Below are positions 45,305 to 54,249 of a DNA stretch of 64,000 bases, in pieces. Below the pieces are notes generated by a model, which was given only the letters and a program-made list of their open reading frames with translations, was not told where the DNA came from and ran no database searches. Within the stretch, counting starts at the first letter, position 1. Each line of letters opens with the position of its first letter. Source of the stretch: Spartobacteria bacterium (GTDB lineage Bacteria > Verrucomicrobiota > Verrucomicrobiia > Chthoniobacterales > UBA10450); contig PNAA01000027.1 in the NCBI GenBank assembly GCA_003169975.1, positions 1 to 64,000 of the forward strand. The letters are read 5' to 3'. The translations under genes were made by a program, and so were the position numbers.

Positions 45305-47851
45305 ATGATCCAGGATTTCAAATTCGCTTTCCGGCAGCTGAGCAAGACGCCGGGTTTCACCGCCATCGCGGTCCTCACTCTCGCCCTCGCGCTGGGCGTG
45401 AACTCCGCCATGTTTTCGATCGTAAACGGGCTCATTCTTCGTCCCGTCGTTCCCTTGCGCCCGGCCGAAGTGGTGAATGTCTTTACCGCGCGCAAGGGAG
45501 CGAGTCGTGATTACCGGCAATTTTCCTACAACGAAATGCGCGCGCTGCGCGAGAACACGGATGTCTTTTCGGACGTCGCCGGCCTTCAGTTTGCGCTGAT
45601 CGGTGTCGGGCGGAACGAAGCCATGCGGCGCAGTTTCGCCTTCCTGACCTCAGAGAACTTTTTTTCACTTGTCGGCGTGAAGCCGGCGCTGGGGCGCTAT
45701 TTCACCGCATCGGAATGCCGGCCGAACGCTAACGTTGCCGTCGTGGTCGCGAGCTACTCCTATTGGAAGAAGATGGGTGGCCGTGCCGATTTTGTCGGCA
45801 GTACCCTGGCGGTGAATGGTCAGCCGGCTACGGTTATCGGGATCACGCCGGAAGGATTTAGCGGGCTTAACGCGCTCATCGCGCCCGACCTCTGGCTGCC
45901 GCTCGGGCTTTACTCGCAGATCGGGTCGGCCTTCAGCGACGCCGGCTTGCTCAGCGATCTTGCGCAGCCGAAAAACTATACCCTCAATCTCGTCGCCCGC
46001 CTGCGTCCCGGCCTGACGATTTCCACGGCGCAGTCGCGGCTCGGCGTGCTCGCGCAAAGGTTGACGGCGATCCAACCGGCGGATTCCAACGGTGAACGGG
46101 AGTTGCAAATCCAAGCGCCCTCCCGTTTGAGCATGAGCACGCAGCCGGAAGACGACGGTCCTGTGACGCTCATCGGTGTTTTGCTCATCGGGATGGCGGC
46201 AGCCGTTCTCCTGATTGCGTCGCTCAATCTCGCCAACATGCTGCTCGCTCGCGGCACGGCGCGCGCGAAGGAAATCGCGATCCGACTGGCGCTGGGCGCA
46301 TCGCGCTGGCGGATCGTGCGGCAGTTGCTTTGTGAAGGTTTTCTTCTCGCGCTGGTCGGGGGATTTTTTGGACTGCTCGTTAGTCTCTGGAGCAATGATC
46401 TGCTCTTGAAATCACTCGGCGCGCTCTTCAGCTCGATGAGCTTTTCGATGGTGGTGCATCTCCGTCCCGACGCCCTCGTGCTCTCCGCGACGTTTTTCTT
46501 TTGCCTGCTCGCGACGCTTCTCTTCAGTTTGGGGCCGGCCCTCAAAGCCACGCGTGCCGATCTCGTAAAGGACCTGAAACAGCAGGTCGGTGATCCGGCG
46601 CAGGCGGGGCGATTCAATCGTTTCTTTGCCGGGCGCCATTTGCTCGTGATGGCGCAGATTGCTCTCTCGCTCATGCTTCTCTTCAGCGCGGGATTATTCT
46701 TGCGCGGCGCGCTCAAGGCGGGCGGGCTGGATCCCGGCTTCGAGGCGCGCGACGGGATCGTGGCAGAAATGGATTTTACCCTGGGCAAGACTGACGAAGC
46801 CGCCGCCACGCGAACGATGTTCAAGGTGCTGGAGCGGGTGCGGCAGCTTCCGGGGGTTCGTGCAGCTGCGCTCGCGACCATGGTGCCGTACGGCAATTTC
46901 ACCAACGCGCGCCGCATCATGCCGGCCAAGGCCGCGCCCATGGCAAAGTCCGATCCGAACGCGAAGGATGCCGGAATGAACGGATTGTTCAACGCCGTTA
47001 CGCCCGGCTACTTCGAGTCGATTGGGGTGCGTTTGCTGCGCGGACGCGATTTCAGCCAGGTTGAAGCCGAGAACAGGAACACGCCACGGGTTGCGATCAT
47101 CGACGAAATCATGGCGCAGAAGCTTTTCCCTAACGAGGAGGCTCTCGGCCAGCGCATTCGCTACACCCAGCCGCCGGCGGATGGCTCGCCCTCGGAAATG
47201 GAGATCGTGGGTATCGTTAGTCCTCATCGCCACGACGTCCTCGGCAATTCCCTGCCGAAACGACTCTTCGTTCCGCTCGCGCAGGGCTACAGTGGCGGGA
47301 TCAATCTGCACGTTCGCCTAACGACGAAGGATCGGGCGGCGGTCGCGGCGCAACTGAGCACGGTGCGGCAGGCTCTGCGCGGGGTCGATCCGGATTTGCC
47401 GGTCTTGAAAATCTCGGCCTTCTCGGATTTCATCGAGAAAGATATCGGGCTCTGGATCGTCCGCGTCGGCGCGGTCCTTTTCGGCATTTTCGGCGGGATC
47501 GCGTTGCTCCTTGCGGTGGTCGGAGTCTACGGAGTGAAAGCGTATGCAGTGGCGCGGCGCACGCGCGAGATCGGCATTCGAATGGCCTTGGGCGCGAATC
47601 GCGGCGATGTCTTTGCCCTGATCATGAAACAGGGCGCGTTGCAGACAGCGTTTGCCGTGGCAGTTGGGATTCTGCTCGCGTTGGGAATCGGTCGGGCGCT
47701 TGCACAGATGCTTTTCCAGGTCAGCCCGGCGGATCCGGTCGCGCTCGTCTTGTCGAGCGGGTTGCTCGCGGCGGCCGCGCTGCTGGCGTGCTTTTTCCCG
47801 GCACGCCGGGCGACGCAGGTGACGCCGATGACCGCGTTGCGGACGGAATAG
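45305..47851 (+). CDS. ADOP-family ABC transporter permease
   Basis: 848 residues from the ATG at 45305. The opening MIQDFKFAFRQLSKTPGFTA followed by a membrane helix is the signature of ADOP (acidobacterial duplicated orphan permease) proteins. Two FtsX/MacB halves each have a periplasmic MacB_PCD region and a set of helices, marked by RAKEIAIRLALGASRWRIVR and RRTREIGIRMALGANRGDV. No ATPase gene is adjacent, as is usual for this family. Substrates are unknown. Two near-complete 9-mers lie inside (47129, 47316). Confidence 0.92.
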   Translation: MIQDFKFAFRQLSKTPGFTAIAVLTLALALGVNSAMFSIVNGLILRPVVPLRPAEVVNVFTARKGASRDYRQFSYNEMRALRENTDVFSDVAGLQFALIGVGRNEAMRRSFAFLTSENFFSLVGVKPALGRYFTASECRPNANVAVVVASYSYWKKMGGRADFVGSTLAVNGQPATVIGITPEGFSGLNALIAPDLWLPLGLYSQIGSAFSDAGLLSDLAQPKNYTLNLVARLRPGLTISTAQSRLGVLAQRLTAIQPADSNGERELQIQAPSRLSMSTQPEDDGPVTLIGVLLIGMAAAVLLIASLNLANMLLARGTARAKEIAIRLALGASRWRIVRQLLCEGFLLALVGGFFGLLVSLWSNDLLLKSLGALFSSMSFSMVVHLRPDALVLSATFFFCLLATLLFSLGPALKATRADLVKDLKQQVGDPAQAGRFNRFFAGRHLLVMAQIALSLMLLFSAGLFLRGALKAGGLDPGFEARDGIVAEMDFTLGKTDEAAATRTMFKVLERVRQLPGVRAAALATMVPYGNFTNARRIMPAKAAPMAKSDPNAKDAGMNGLFNAVTPGYFESIGVRLLRGRDFSQVEAENRNTPRVAIIDEIMAQKLFPNEEALGQRIRYTQPPADGSPSEMEIVGIVSPHRHDVLGNSLPKRLFVPLAQGYSGGINLHVRLTTKDRAAVAAQLSTVRQALRGVDPDLPVLKISAFSDFIEKDIGLWIVRVGAVLFGIFGGIALLLAVVGVYGVKAYAVARRTREIGIRMALGANRGDVFALIMKQGALQTAFAVAVGILLALGIGRALAQMLFQVSPADPVALVLSSGLLAAAALLACFFPARRATQVTPMTALRTE

Positions 47852-47873
47852 ACGCGCCTCTCTGTCATCCCGA

Positions 47874-47955
47874 GCGAAGTCGAGGGATCCCGTGGCGCGA
47901 CCTTCTCGTGGCGCGACGGGATCCTTCGACTGCGCTGCGCTGCGCTCAGGATGAC
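47874..47955. repeat. Intergenic palindrome, GTCATCCCGAGCGAAGTCGA family
   Basis: GTCATCCCGAGCGAAGTCGA begins the left arm and ends in GGATCCCGTGGCGCGAC; the right arm runs from GGCGCGACGGGATCCTTCGA to CTCAGGATGAC. This is the widely dispersed bacterial intergenic element recognisable by GTCATCC...GGATGAC ends. A weaker relative is at 50305-50407. It separates the ADOP gene from proA. Confidence 0.85.
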
Positions 47956-47979
47956 GGCGACGCGATCCGCGATACTCTT

Positions 47980-49251
47980 CTAGGTTCGCACCTGTCCCTG
48001 GCCGCGGATGACGTATTTGTAGGTCGTCAATTCCTCCAGCCCCATCGGGCCGCGGGCGTGGAGCTTGTCGGTGCTGATCCCGATCTCGGCGCCGAAACCG
48101 AATTCGCCCCCGTCGGTAAAGCGAGTGGACGCGTTCCAATAAACGGTCGCGGAATCGACTTCGCGGAGGAATTGCTCGGCCGTTGCTTCATTGCGCGTGA
48201 CGATGCAATCGCTGTGATGGGAACCGAACTGCCCGACGTGCGCGATGGCGTCGTTAGGCGAATCGATCACTCGCAGGGCGAGGATGTAATCGAGAAATTC
48301 CGTCCTCCAATCTTCTTCGGTGGCGCGCCGGAGCGGTTGGTAGTCGAGCGCGGCCAGGACGCTGAAGGCTTTTTCATCCGCGCGCACCTCCACTTTCTTC
48401 TGCGCAAAGCGCGGCGCGAGTTTTCTCAAGAAATCCGGCGCCACCGCGCGATGCACGAGCACGGTTTCGATCGCGTTGCAGACTCCCGGCCGCTGTGTCT
48501 TCGCATTGACCACGATCTCCACTGCCATGTCGAGGTCGGCTTCCGCGTCGACATAGGCGATGCAGATGCCGTCGGAATGTTTGATCACTGGCATGCGCGC
48601 GGCGCGGACGACCGCTTCGATCAAAGCCTTTCCGCCGCGCGGAACGATCAGATCGATATAGCGGTCCATCTCCGCCATTAAACGCACTGCCCTCCGATCT
48701 GTGCTCGGGATGAGCAGGACACTGTCGTTAGGCAAGCCCGCCTTGGCGCCGGCTTGCTCCAGTGCCTCGGCAATCGCAAGATTGGAATGGATCGACTCCG
48801 AACCGCCGCGCAGGATGGTGGCGTTGCCCGTCTTGGTGCAGAGGACGGCGGCGTCGCTCGTTACATTCGGGCGCGATTCGTAGATGATCCCAACGACGCC
48901 GATCGGGACGCGCACCTTGGAAATGCGGAGACCGCTCAGCGAGGTCCATTCGCGAATGACTTCGCCGACCGGGTCGGGCAGGGTGGCGACCTCGCGGATG
49001 CCCTGCGCCATGGCCTCCACCCGCGGCGGATTCAAGGTCAGGCGATCGATCATCGCGCTCGAGAGATTGCGACTGCGCGCGGTCGCGAGATCCTTTTCGT
49101 TCGCCGCCAGGATGGTCGCGGTGCGCGCGAGGATCTCGTCCGCCATCGCGAGCAGGGCGGCGTTTTTTTGCGCGCTGGAAATTTGGCTGAGGAGACGAGC
49201 GGCCCCACGTGCACGGCGCCCAAAATCCTGGATCTGTTCGTTCAGGTCCAT
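47980..49251 (-). CDS. proA: Gamma-glutamyl phosphate reductase
   Basis: Second step of proline synthesis, reducing glutamyl phosphate to the semialdehyde. 423 residues from the ATG at 49249-49251 (MDLNEQIQDFGRRARG). Landmarks: VPIGVVGIIYESRPNVT, the active-site cysteine in AKTQRPGVCNAIE, and the C-terminal ARGPMGLEELTTYKYVI. It follows proB after four bases; a 9-mer (49254) covers the proB stop and lies just before this start. Two more are inside (48251, 48725). Confidence 0.95.
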   Translation of the reverse strand: MDLNEQIQDFGRRARGAARLLSQISSAQKNAALLAMADEILARTATILAANEKDLATARSRNLSSAMIDRLTLNPPRVEAMAQGIREVATLPDPVGEVIREWTSLSGLRISKVRVPIGVVGIIYESRPNVTSDAAVLCTKTGNATILRGGSESIHSNLAIAEALEQAGAKAGLPNDSVLLIPSTDRRAVRLMAEMDRYIDLIVPRGGKALIEAVVRAARMPVIKHSDGICIAYVDAEADLDMAVEIVVNAKTQRPGVCNAIETVLVHRAVAPDFLRKLAPRFAQKKVEVRADEKAFSVLAALDYQPLRRATEEDWRTEFLDYILALRVIDSPNDAIAHVGQFGSHHSDCIVTRNEATAEQFLREVDSATVYWNASTRFTDGGEFGFGAEIGISTDKLHARGPMGLEELTTYKYVIRGQGQVRT

Positions 49252-49255
49252 TCGC

Positions 49256-50068
49256 CTAACGACGTTTCGTTTTGCGCGCGGGTCGCGCTTTGGGAAGAAA
49301 CCTTGTACCCACATTCTCGCCCGCGATCACCGCCGGGATGCGGTCGGGCCGCCGGCCATTCATGATGACGGTCGTGATCCCGGCGTCGACCGCCATCCTG
49401 ACCGCTTCCAGTTTGGAAATCATTCCCCCGCGCGCGAACCTTCCTTTGGTGCCGTTGGCCAGTTTTTTTACCTGATCGATGTCGCGCACCAGCGGGATGA
49501 CCTTGCCGTTCTCATCGAGCAGGCCATCGACCTGAGTGAGAATGATGAGCAGATCGGCGCCCGCGAGGGTGGCGACTTCGGCCGAGAGCCGGTCGTTGTC
49601 GCCAAAGCTGAGTTCTTCCGTCGCGACCGAATCGTTTTCGTTGATGATGGGCAGGACATTACCCGCGGCGAGCAAGCGTTCGAGAGTGTTGCCGGCGTTG
49701 GCGCGGCGGGTGCGACTGTCGAGATCGCTGTGGGTAAGGAGGAGCTGGGCGACATTCAATTTGTAGCGCCCAAAAGCCATTTCATACGCGCGCATCAGTT
49801 TTGATTGACCGATGGCGGCGCTCGCCTGGGCGGTGGCGAGGTCGCTTGGGCGATCGGCGAGGGCAAGCACGCTCGTCCCGGCGGCGACGGCACCGCTCGT
49901 CACGGTGACGCATTGGTAGCCATGCTGAATGAGTCCCGCCACTGCCGCGCTGAGGCGCGCGAACTGTTTCAGGTCAAGCCCCGGCGCGTTTGTCCGGGTG
50001 AGGGTGCCGGAACCGAACTTGAGAACGATCCGGCGATGTTTGTGTCGCGATTTTTTAGCCGTGGACAT
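49256..50068 (-). CDS. proB: Glutamate 5-kinase, catalytic domain only
   Basis: First step of proline synthesis. 270 residues from the ATG at 50066-50068; the frame is open 87 codons upstream but the extension has no family resemblance. Visible motifs: VLKFGSGTLTRTNAPG, SGAVAAGTSVLAL, INENDSVATEELSFGDND and the GGMISKLEAVRMAVDAG lysine segment. Typical ProB is about 367 residues with a C-terminal PUA domain; this one lacks PUA, as in some lineages, and ends in a basic tail. The stop TAG (49256-49258) is part of a 9-mer copy. proA follows directly. Confidence 0.94.
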   Translation of the reverse strand: MSTAKKSRHKHRRIVLKFGSGTLTRTNAPGLDLKQFARLSAAVAGLIQHGYQCVTVTSGAVAAGTSVLALADRPSDLATAQASAAIGQSKLMRAYEMAFGRYKLNVAQLLLTHSDLDSRTRRANAGNTLERLLAAGNVLPIINENDSVATEELSFGDNDRLSAEVATLAGADLLIILTQVDGLLDENGKVIPLVRDIDQVKKLANGTKGRFARGGMISKLEAVRMAVDAGITTVIMNGRRPDRIPAVIAGENVGTRFLPKARPARKTKRR

Positions 50069-50528
50069 GGTTTGGGCAGGCCGTTCTATCCCGCGTGCCG
50101 GAGAAAATTCCAGCGGAAAAGCTTGCGCTGTTCCGGCTAGAGTCGCGGAATTTCCAACGGTGTTGGTGCATCGGACGGATGAAAATTCAGCAGTCAGCAT
50201 GCCGTTGGTGAGTTTTCCGACTTGTTGATTGATCGCTCTTCGTGCTTTCATAGCGTCAGCATTCAGGCCTAAGGCGACGCCTAAAAAGTCCGTTCTCCTT
50301 GCTTTGTCATGTTGAGCGAAGCGAAACATCTCTGGCGTTTTTCAGGACGAATTGCGCGCGGAAATAGTCAGAGATTCTACTCCCGCGACTGCGGGATCAG
50401 AATGACAGACTTTTTGGAGGCCCCCGAGGGCTTAGCGGTTTGCTCGCGAAAGCTTTCGGAGTTAGAGCAACCCCGAGTGATTTCGAGGTTGGTCGCGGAA
50501 TGCAGTTCGTGCTTTCATTTTTCAATCC
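50069..50528. other. 460-base spacer upstream of proB and tRNA-Ile2
   Basis: No gene seen. It contains the degenerate palindrome at 50305-50407. The proB frame remains open through part of it without family resemblance. No clear promoter is visible for the proB operon or the tRNA. Confidence 0.5.
50305..50407. repeat. Intergenic palindrome, degenerate GTCATGTTGAGCGAAGC family member
   Basis: Left end TGTCATGTTGAGCGAAGCGA, right end GGGATCAGAATGACA; both arms hold AGAGAT/ATCTCT. It is a looser copy of the element at 47874-47955, in the spacer between proB and tRNA-Ile2. Confidence 0.7.
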
Positions 50529-50601
<73 letters not shown>

Positions 50602-50679
50602 GTTTCATTTCCAATTTCCAATTGCCGACGCCGAAATCCTTCGCGTGCTCGCGACCTTCGGGTCGGAGTTGCCAACAAT

Positions 50680-52203
50680 TTGCTTCGCTTGAGCGGACGT
50701 TGGTTGCGCGTCGCGCTGGAGATTGTGCTCTTCAGTGCGCTCATTCTCGCGACCCGTTGCGCGAACTATCAGGACGTCTTCGTCGGCGGAAGAATCTACT
50801 TCGTGGATGCCGATTGCTATGCGCGGATGACCCGGGTGCGGATGGTCGCGGAGCATCCCGGGTTAGTCGTTAGGCAGCACGACTTTGAAAATTTTCCCGC
50901 GGGCATCACGCCGCACACGATGGCGCCTTTGGATTACCTGATCTTCGGGCTGGCTCTTGCGCTGAGGCCATTTGCGGGGCAGCCCCTCGATCTTGCCGGT
51001 GCGATCGTCTCGCCGCTCCTCGCGTTGCTCGGCGGCTGGTTCCTTTGGTGGTGGTCGCGCCGGTTCGAACAGCCGGGGCGTTGTGCGGCGCTGCTGCTTT
51101 ACGGCTTGAGCGCGATTCTTGCCCACGGGACGGCGCTCGGCCGGCCGGACCAGCAGTCGCTGCTCATCGTCGTGCTCCTCGTCGCGCTCGCGGCCGAATG
51201 GACGTCGCAGGAAAAGCCGTCGCGCGGCTGGAGCGTGGTGAGCGGAGCGAGTTGGGGATTGGCCCTCTGGGTCTCGCTCTACGAGCCGCTCGTCCTGCTT
51301 GGCGGGCTGGCCATTTTCTCGCTCATTGGATCCCGGTCACAATTAACGGCGCGCTTCCGCCGGGTCGGCTGGTTCATTCTTCTCGGCCTCGTGTTGCTGG
51401 CCGCGCTGGTGGAACGGCGCTGGCCGGAATTGCCCGGCGGGCAGCCGTTTTTCGCGGGCTGGTCGGCGACCGTCGGCGAACTCCGACACGTCGGCCTAAC
51501 GAATCCCATCTGGCTTTCCTGGTGCGGCGGCTTGATTCTCCTCGGTCCGCTTCTCCTCACGCTGGCGCTGCGGCGTCGCAGCATTCCGCGGGTCTTCGCC
51601 GGCCTGCTCGTGCTTTCTTTCTTGCTGACTCTCTGGGAGGCGCGCTGGGGATATTTTCTGGCGGTTGTCTTCAGCCTCACGATTCCCGCGCAAATCGCCG
51701 TCGTTAGGCGAAAGTCGCTGGCCTGGTTGATGGTCGCCTTTTCCGTCCTGCCCTTGCTCCAATTTTGGCACGGGCAGTTTTGGCCTAACGAAGAGGTAAT
51801 GGACCGACGGATTGAGAATCGAATCGAAGCAGCGCAATGGCGGGCCGCGGCGAGTGCGTTGGCGGGTGCAAGGCGCGAGCCGGTGCTGGCGCCCTGGTGG
51901 CTTTCGCCCGCGACCGCGTATTGGTCGGGTCAACCAGTAGTCGCCGGCAGCTCGCATGAGAGTCTCCCCGGCATCGTCGCGAGTGCGCGTTTTTTCCTCG
52001 CCACTTCGCCGGATGACGCGCGGGAAATTCTCCGCCGGCACGATGTGCACTGGGTCCTGGCCTACGATGGCGAACGCGTTGCGGAAAATTCGGCGGCGCT
52101 GCTCGGCGTTCCGGCGCCGACCAACGCGCTTTGCTTCACGCTCGACCGAACGCCGTCGCAAGCGCCTCGCTTTCTGTCACTTGCCTGGCAAAACGGGGCC
52201 TGA
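50680..52203 (+). CDS. STT3/GT39-like polytopic membrane glycosyltransferase
   Basis: About 507 residues. The TTG at 50680 is chosen as the start since the frame otherwise runs into the tRNA-Ile2; a GGAG lies about ten bases upstream. One helix leads into a loop with DADCYARMTRVRMVAE and NFPAGITPHTMAPLDYL, resembling the acidic catalytic loop and P-x-G motif of STT3/PglB and GT39 enzymes. About ten helices follow and then a soluble C-terminal domain. It likely transfers a lipid-linked sugar or oligosaccharide at the outer face of the membrane. Four 9-mers lie inside. Confidence 0.78.
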   Translation: MLRLSGRWLRVALEIVLFSALILATRCANYQDVFVGGRIYFVDADCYARMTRVRMVAEHPGLVVRQHDFENFPAGITPHTMAPLDYLIFGLALALRPFAGQPLDLAGAIVSPLLALLGGWFLWWWSRRFEQPGRCAALLLYGLSAILAHGTALGRPDQQSLLIVVLLVALAAEWTSQEKPSRGWSVVSGASWGLALWVSLYEPLVLLGGLAIFSLIGSRSQLTARFRRVGWFILLGLVLLAALVERRWPELPGGQPFFAGWSATVGELRHVGLTNPIWLSWCGGLILLGPLLLTLALRRRSIPRVFAGLLVLSFLLTLWEARWGYFLAVVFSLTIPAQIAVVRRKSLAWLMVAFSVLPLLQFWHGQFWPNEEVMDRRIENRIEAAQWRAAASALAGARREPVLAPWWLSPATAYWSGQPVVAGSSHESLPGIVASARFFLATSPDDAREILRRHDVHWVLAYDGERVAENSAALLGVPAPTNALCFTLDRTPSQAPRFLSLAWQNGA

Positions 52204-52261
52204 AAGGGGTACCAAGTGCGAAATTTACGTTAAAAATCGTTGCCTTTGGCGGTCGTAAACG

Positions 52262-52290
52262 TTGACATTAACAATTCCGCCTCCTAATAA
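52262..52290 (+). promoter_or_regulatory. Strong sigma-70-type promoter for the bactofilin gene
   Basis: TTGACA (52262-52267), a 17-base spacer, TAATAA (52285-52290). The predicted transcription start, about 7 bases on, is at or within a base or two of the GTG at 52297, so the bactofilin mRNA may be leaderless. Confidence 0.7.
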
Positions 52291-52296
52291 TGCTGC

Positions 52297-52869
52297 GTGT
52301 TAAAGAAATTCATCCCACAGAAGCCCGCGCCGCCGGCCGAGACTTTTTCGCCCGGCTCGACTTATGCTGAGGACAATCACTTTTCTTCTCATCGAGAGGA
52401 AACACCGAAATCACCAACCATGACCGAGCACCAAAAATATATGGCCGAACATTCTGGCAAAGACGTCCTCTCGAGTGATGTCGAGATCAAAGGAAGCATC
52501 AAATTTCAAAAGGAATTGCTGATCGACGGCAAAGTCGAAGGGGAGATCAATTCCGATGGCGTGTTGACGATCGGCGAGAACGCCGACATTCACGGCGAGA
52601 TCAAGACCAAGTCGATCACCGTCTATGGAAAAGTGCACGGTAACATCACGGTCGGCGAACGCTGCGAATTGAAATCGCGCTGCACGCTCCAGGGTGACCT
52701 GAAAGCGGCCCGCCTCGTGATCGAGGAAGGTGCCACTTTTATCGGCAAATCCGAGGTGACCAGCGGGAAGTCAGTCGCCGGCTCCAACAGCGGTGGAAGC
52801 CGTCCGGAGATCGTGCGTAATGACGAATCGCCGGCGCCTTCGAAAGCGGCCTTTGCGAGTCGTTCCTAA
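52297..52869 (+). CDS. Bactofilin (DUF583) cytoskeletal protein
   Basis: 190 residues from GTG at 52297. After a flexible N-terminus (to about residue 55), the bactofilin core runs VEIKGSIKFQKELLIDGKVE, GVLTIGENADIHGEI, YGKVHGNITVGERCEL, a right-handed beta-helix with repeating G and hydrophobic positions. A polar tail follows. Bactofilins polymerise into filaments without nucleotide, for shape or for localising cell-wall enzymes. An ATG at 52420 is a possible shorter start. The gene is followed by a second bactofilin-like gene with zinc ribbons, 22 bases on. Confidence 0.93.
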   Translation: MLKKFIPQKPAPPAETFSPGSTYAEDNHFSSHREETPKSPTMTEHQKYMAEHSGKDVLSSDVEIKGSIKFQKELLIDGKVEGEINSDGVLTIGENADIHGEIKTKSITVYGKVHGNITVGERCELKSRCTLQGDLKAARLVIEEGATFIGKSEVTSGKSVAGSNSGGSRPEIVRNDESPAPSKAAFASRS

Positions 52870-52891
52870 CGAGTAGCCACACGGTAAGTTT

Positions 52892-53737
52892 GTGGCCAAG
52901 TCGCCTGCCAAGCTCAGCGTGGAGTGTCCACACTGCGGCTTCAAGCAGATGGAATATGCCGCAGCCAAGAGCACGCTTTGCCGGCAATGCGGCAAACATT
53001 TCGTCGTCGTCGCCGAGCGGGTTGAGGCAAAACCGAGCCTCGAGCTCGGCGGGGTCGTCGCTGCGCAATCGTTGCTCCGGCGTTTCGAGGGCCTCTGGAA
53101 CCGGCCGCGGATCACCTCCGTCGCGTGTTTCGATTGCGGCGCGACGCAGAAACTGAATTCCGCCGCGACCTCCACGATTTGTCCCTCGTGCAGCGTCCAC
53201 ATGGACCTGCGCGATTACAAAATTAACACGGCGTTCAGCCGGGCCATTCGCACCCACGGCGAGGTGCACGTTACCTCGTCGGGAGACCTTAGCAGCAGCA
53301 GTGTCATCTGCCGCTCCGCCGTCATCGAGGGCAAACTGCGCGGCAGTCTGCACTGTCTCGAGAAGGTTGAATTTCGGGCGCCGGCCAAGGTTCAGGGAAA
53401 ATTGACGGCGCCGCTGGTGGTGATCGGGAAAAAAGCGGACGTGCAATTTTTTCGGCAGTTGCAGGTCGGATCGATCGAGATTCGCGGGCGGATGTCCGGC
53501 GAGATCGTCGCTCAAACGCTGGTGACGATCCGAAGCACGGGGTCGCTCGACGGCAACGTCGTGGCCCGCTCGATCAACGTGGAAAAAGGCGGAACGTTCT
53601 CCGGCCAATTGGTCATCGGCCAAAAAACGTGGGAGCAGGCGGAATTGTTGCCGGTCGTCGAAGGGACGAAACCGCGCGCTCCGGGCAAGTCGCGTGGCTC
53701 GCCTCCGCACCCCTTCGGTTTGCCGGCGACCTCCTAG
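52892..53737 (+). CDS. Bactofilin-like protein with two N-terminal zinc ribbons
   Basis: 281 residues from GTG at 52892. Two ribbons precede the beta-helix: CPHCGFKQ...CRQCGKHF (residues about 12-33) and CFDCGATQ...CPSCSVHM (about 78-100). The bactofilin-type beta-helix follows (VHVTSSGDLSSSSVIC, GKLRGSLHCLEKVEF, VQGKLTAPLVVIG, GRMSGEIVAQTLV). The pairing with a canonical bactofilin implies co-assembly, with the ribbons as a binding or sensing module. I know of no assigned function for this combination. Confidence 0.85.
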   Translation: MAKSPAKLSVECPHCGFKQMEYAAAKSTLCRQCGKHFVVVAERVEAKPSLELGGVVAAQSLLRRFEGLWNRPRITSVACFDCGATQKLNSAATSTICPSCSVHMDLRDYKINTAFSRAIRTHGEVHVTSSGDLSSSSVICRSAVIEGKLRGSLHCLEKVEFRAPAKVQGKLTAPLVVIGKKADVQFFRQLQVGSIEIRGRMSGEIVAQTLVTIRSTGSLDGNVVARSINVEKGGTFSGQLVIGQKTWEQAELLPVVEGTKPRAPGKSRGSPPHPFGLPATS

Positions 53738-53747
53738 TTTGCGGCGA

Positions 53748-54167
53748 ATGCAAAAACTGCTTCCGCGCAGTCCCTACGAGCGGCTCGGTGATTACGTCCA
53801 TTTGCCGCGCCTGATCGACAAGGCGCGCCTCCACCGCCAGGGGCTGCTTAACGGCTATAACTACAAAACCGTCGGCTTCGACAAACATCTCCTCGCCTTC
53901 CTGAAGATCGATCCGGACGCCTTCGAGAAGATGGCGAACGAGCTGGACGATGACGCGGCGATTTTGGACTGGATTCGCCGAACGGGCGTCCAGCATTCGC
54001 CGGCGGAGATCGCGCAATGGAACCAGGCGATGATTGCGCGCCATCCCGACACCGCGGTGAAGAAAGCGCGCTTTCTCCATTTTTTGAAAGAGGCCGGTGG
54101 CGAAGGTCGCAAGGACATTCGGACCTACTTCGACCTGATCGAGTTCGATGAGGGCCGGCTGAAGTAG
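53748..54167 (+). CDS. DUF5069-family protein
   Basis: 139 residues from the ATG at 53748 (MQKLLPRSPYERLGDYVHLP). Conserved-looking segments are LPRLIDKARLHRQGLL, GYNYKTVGFDKHLLAFL and LDDDAAILDWIRRTG, matching DUF5069, a small cytoplasmic family of unknown role. It is ten bases downstream of the zinc-ribbon bactofilin gene, on the same strand. The stop precedes a palindrome. Confidence 0.82.
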   Translation: MQKLLPRSPYERLGDYVHLPRLIDKARLHRQGLLNGYNYKTVGFDKHLLAFLKIDPDAFEKMANELDDDAAILDWIRRTGVQHSPAEIAQWNQAMIARHPDTAVKKARFLHFLKEAGGEGRKDIRTYFDLIEFDEGRLK

Positions 54168-54170
54168 AAC

Positions 54171-54241
54171 GTGGGAGGGGCCTTTGCGCCCCGATCGGCG
54201 AAACGTGCCACAACGGATCGGGGCACAAAAGCCCCTCCCAC
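54171..54241. repeat. Intergenic palindrome, GTGGGAGGGGCCTTTGCGCC family, copy 1
   Basis: Left arm GTGGGAGGGGCCTTTGCGCC then CCGATC; right arm GATCGGGGCACAAAAGCCCC then TCCCAC. Between convergent genes (DUF5069 and nucleotidyltransferase). Copy 2 is at 61691-61760. Confidence 0.88.
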
Positions 54242-54249
54242 ATTGTGTT

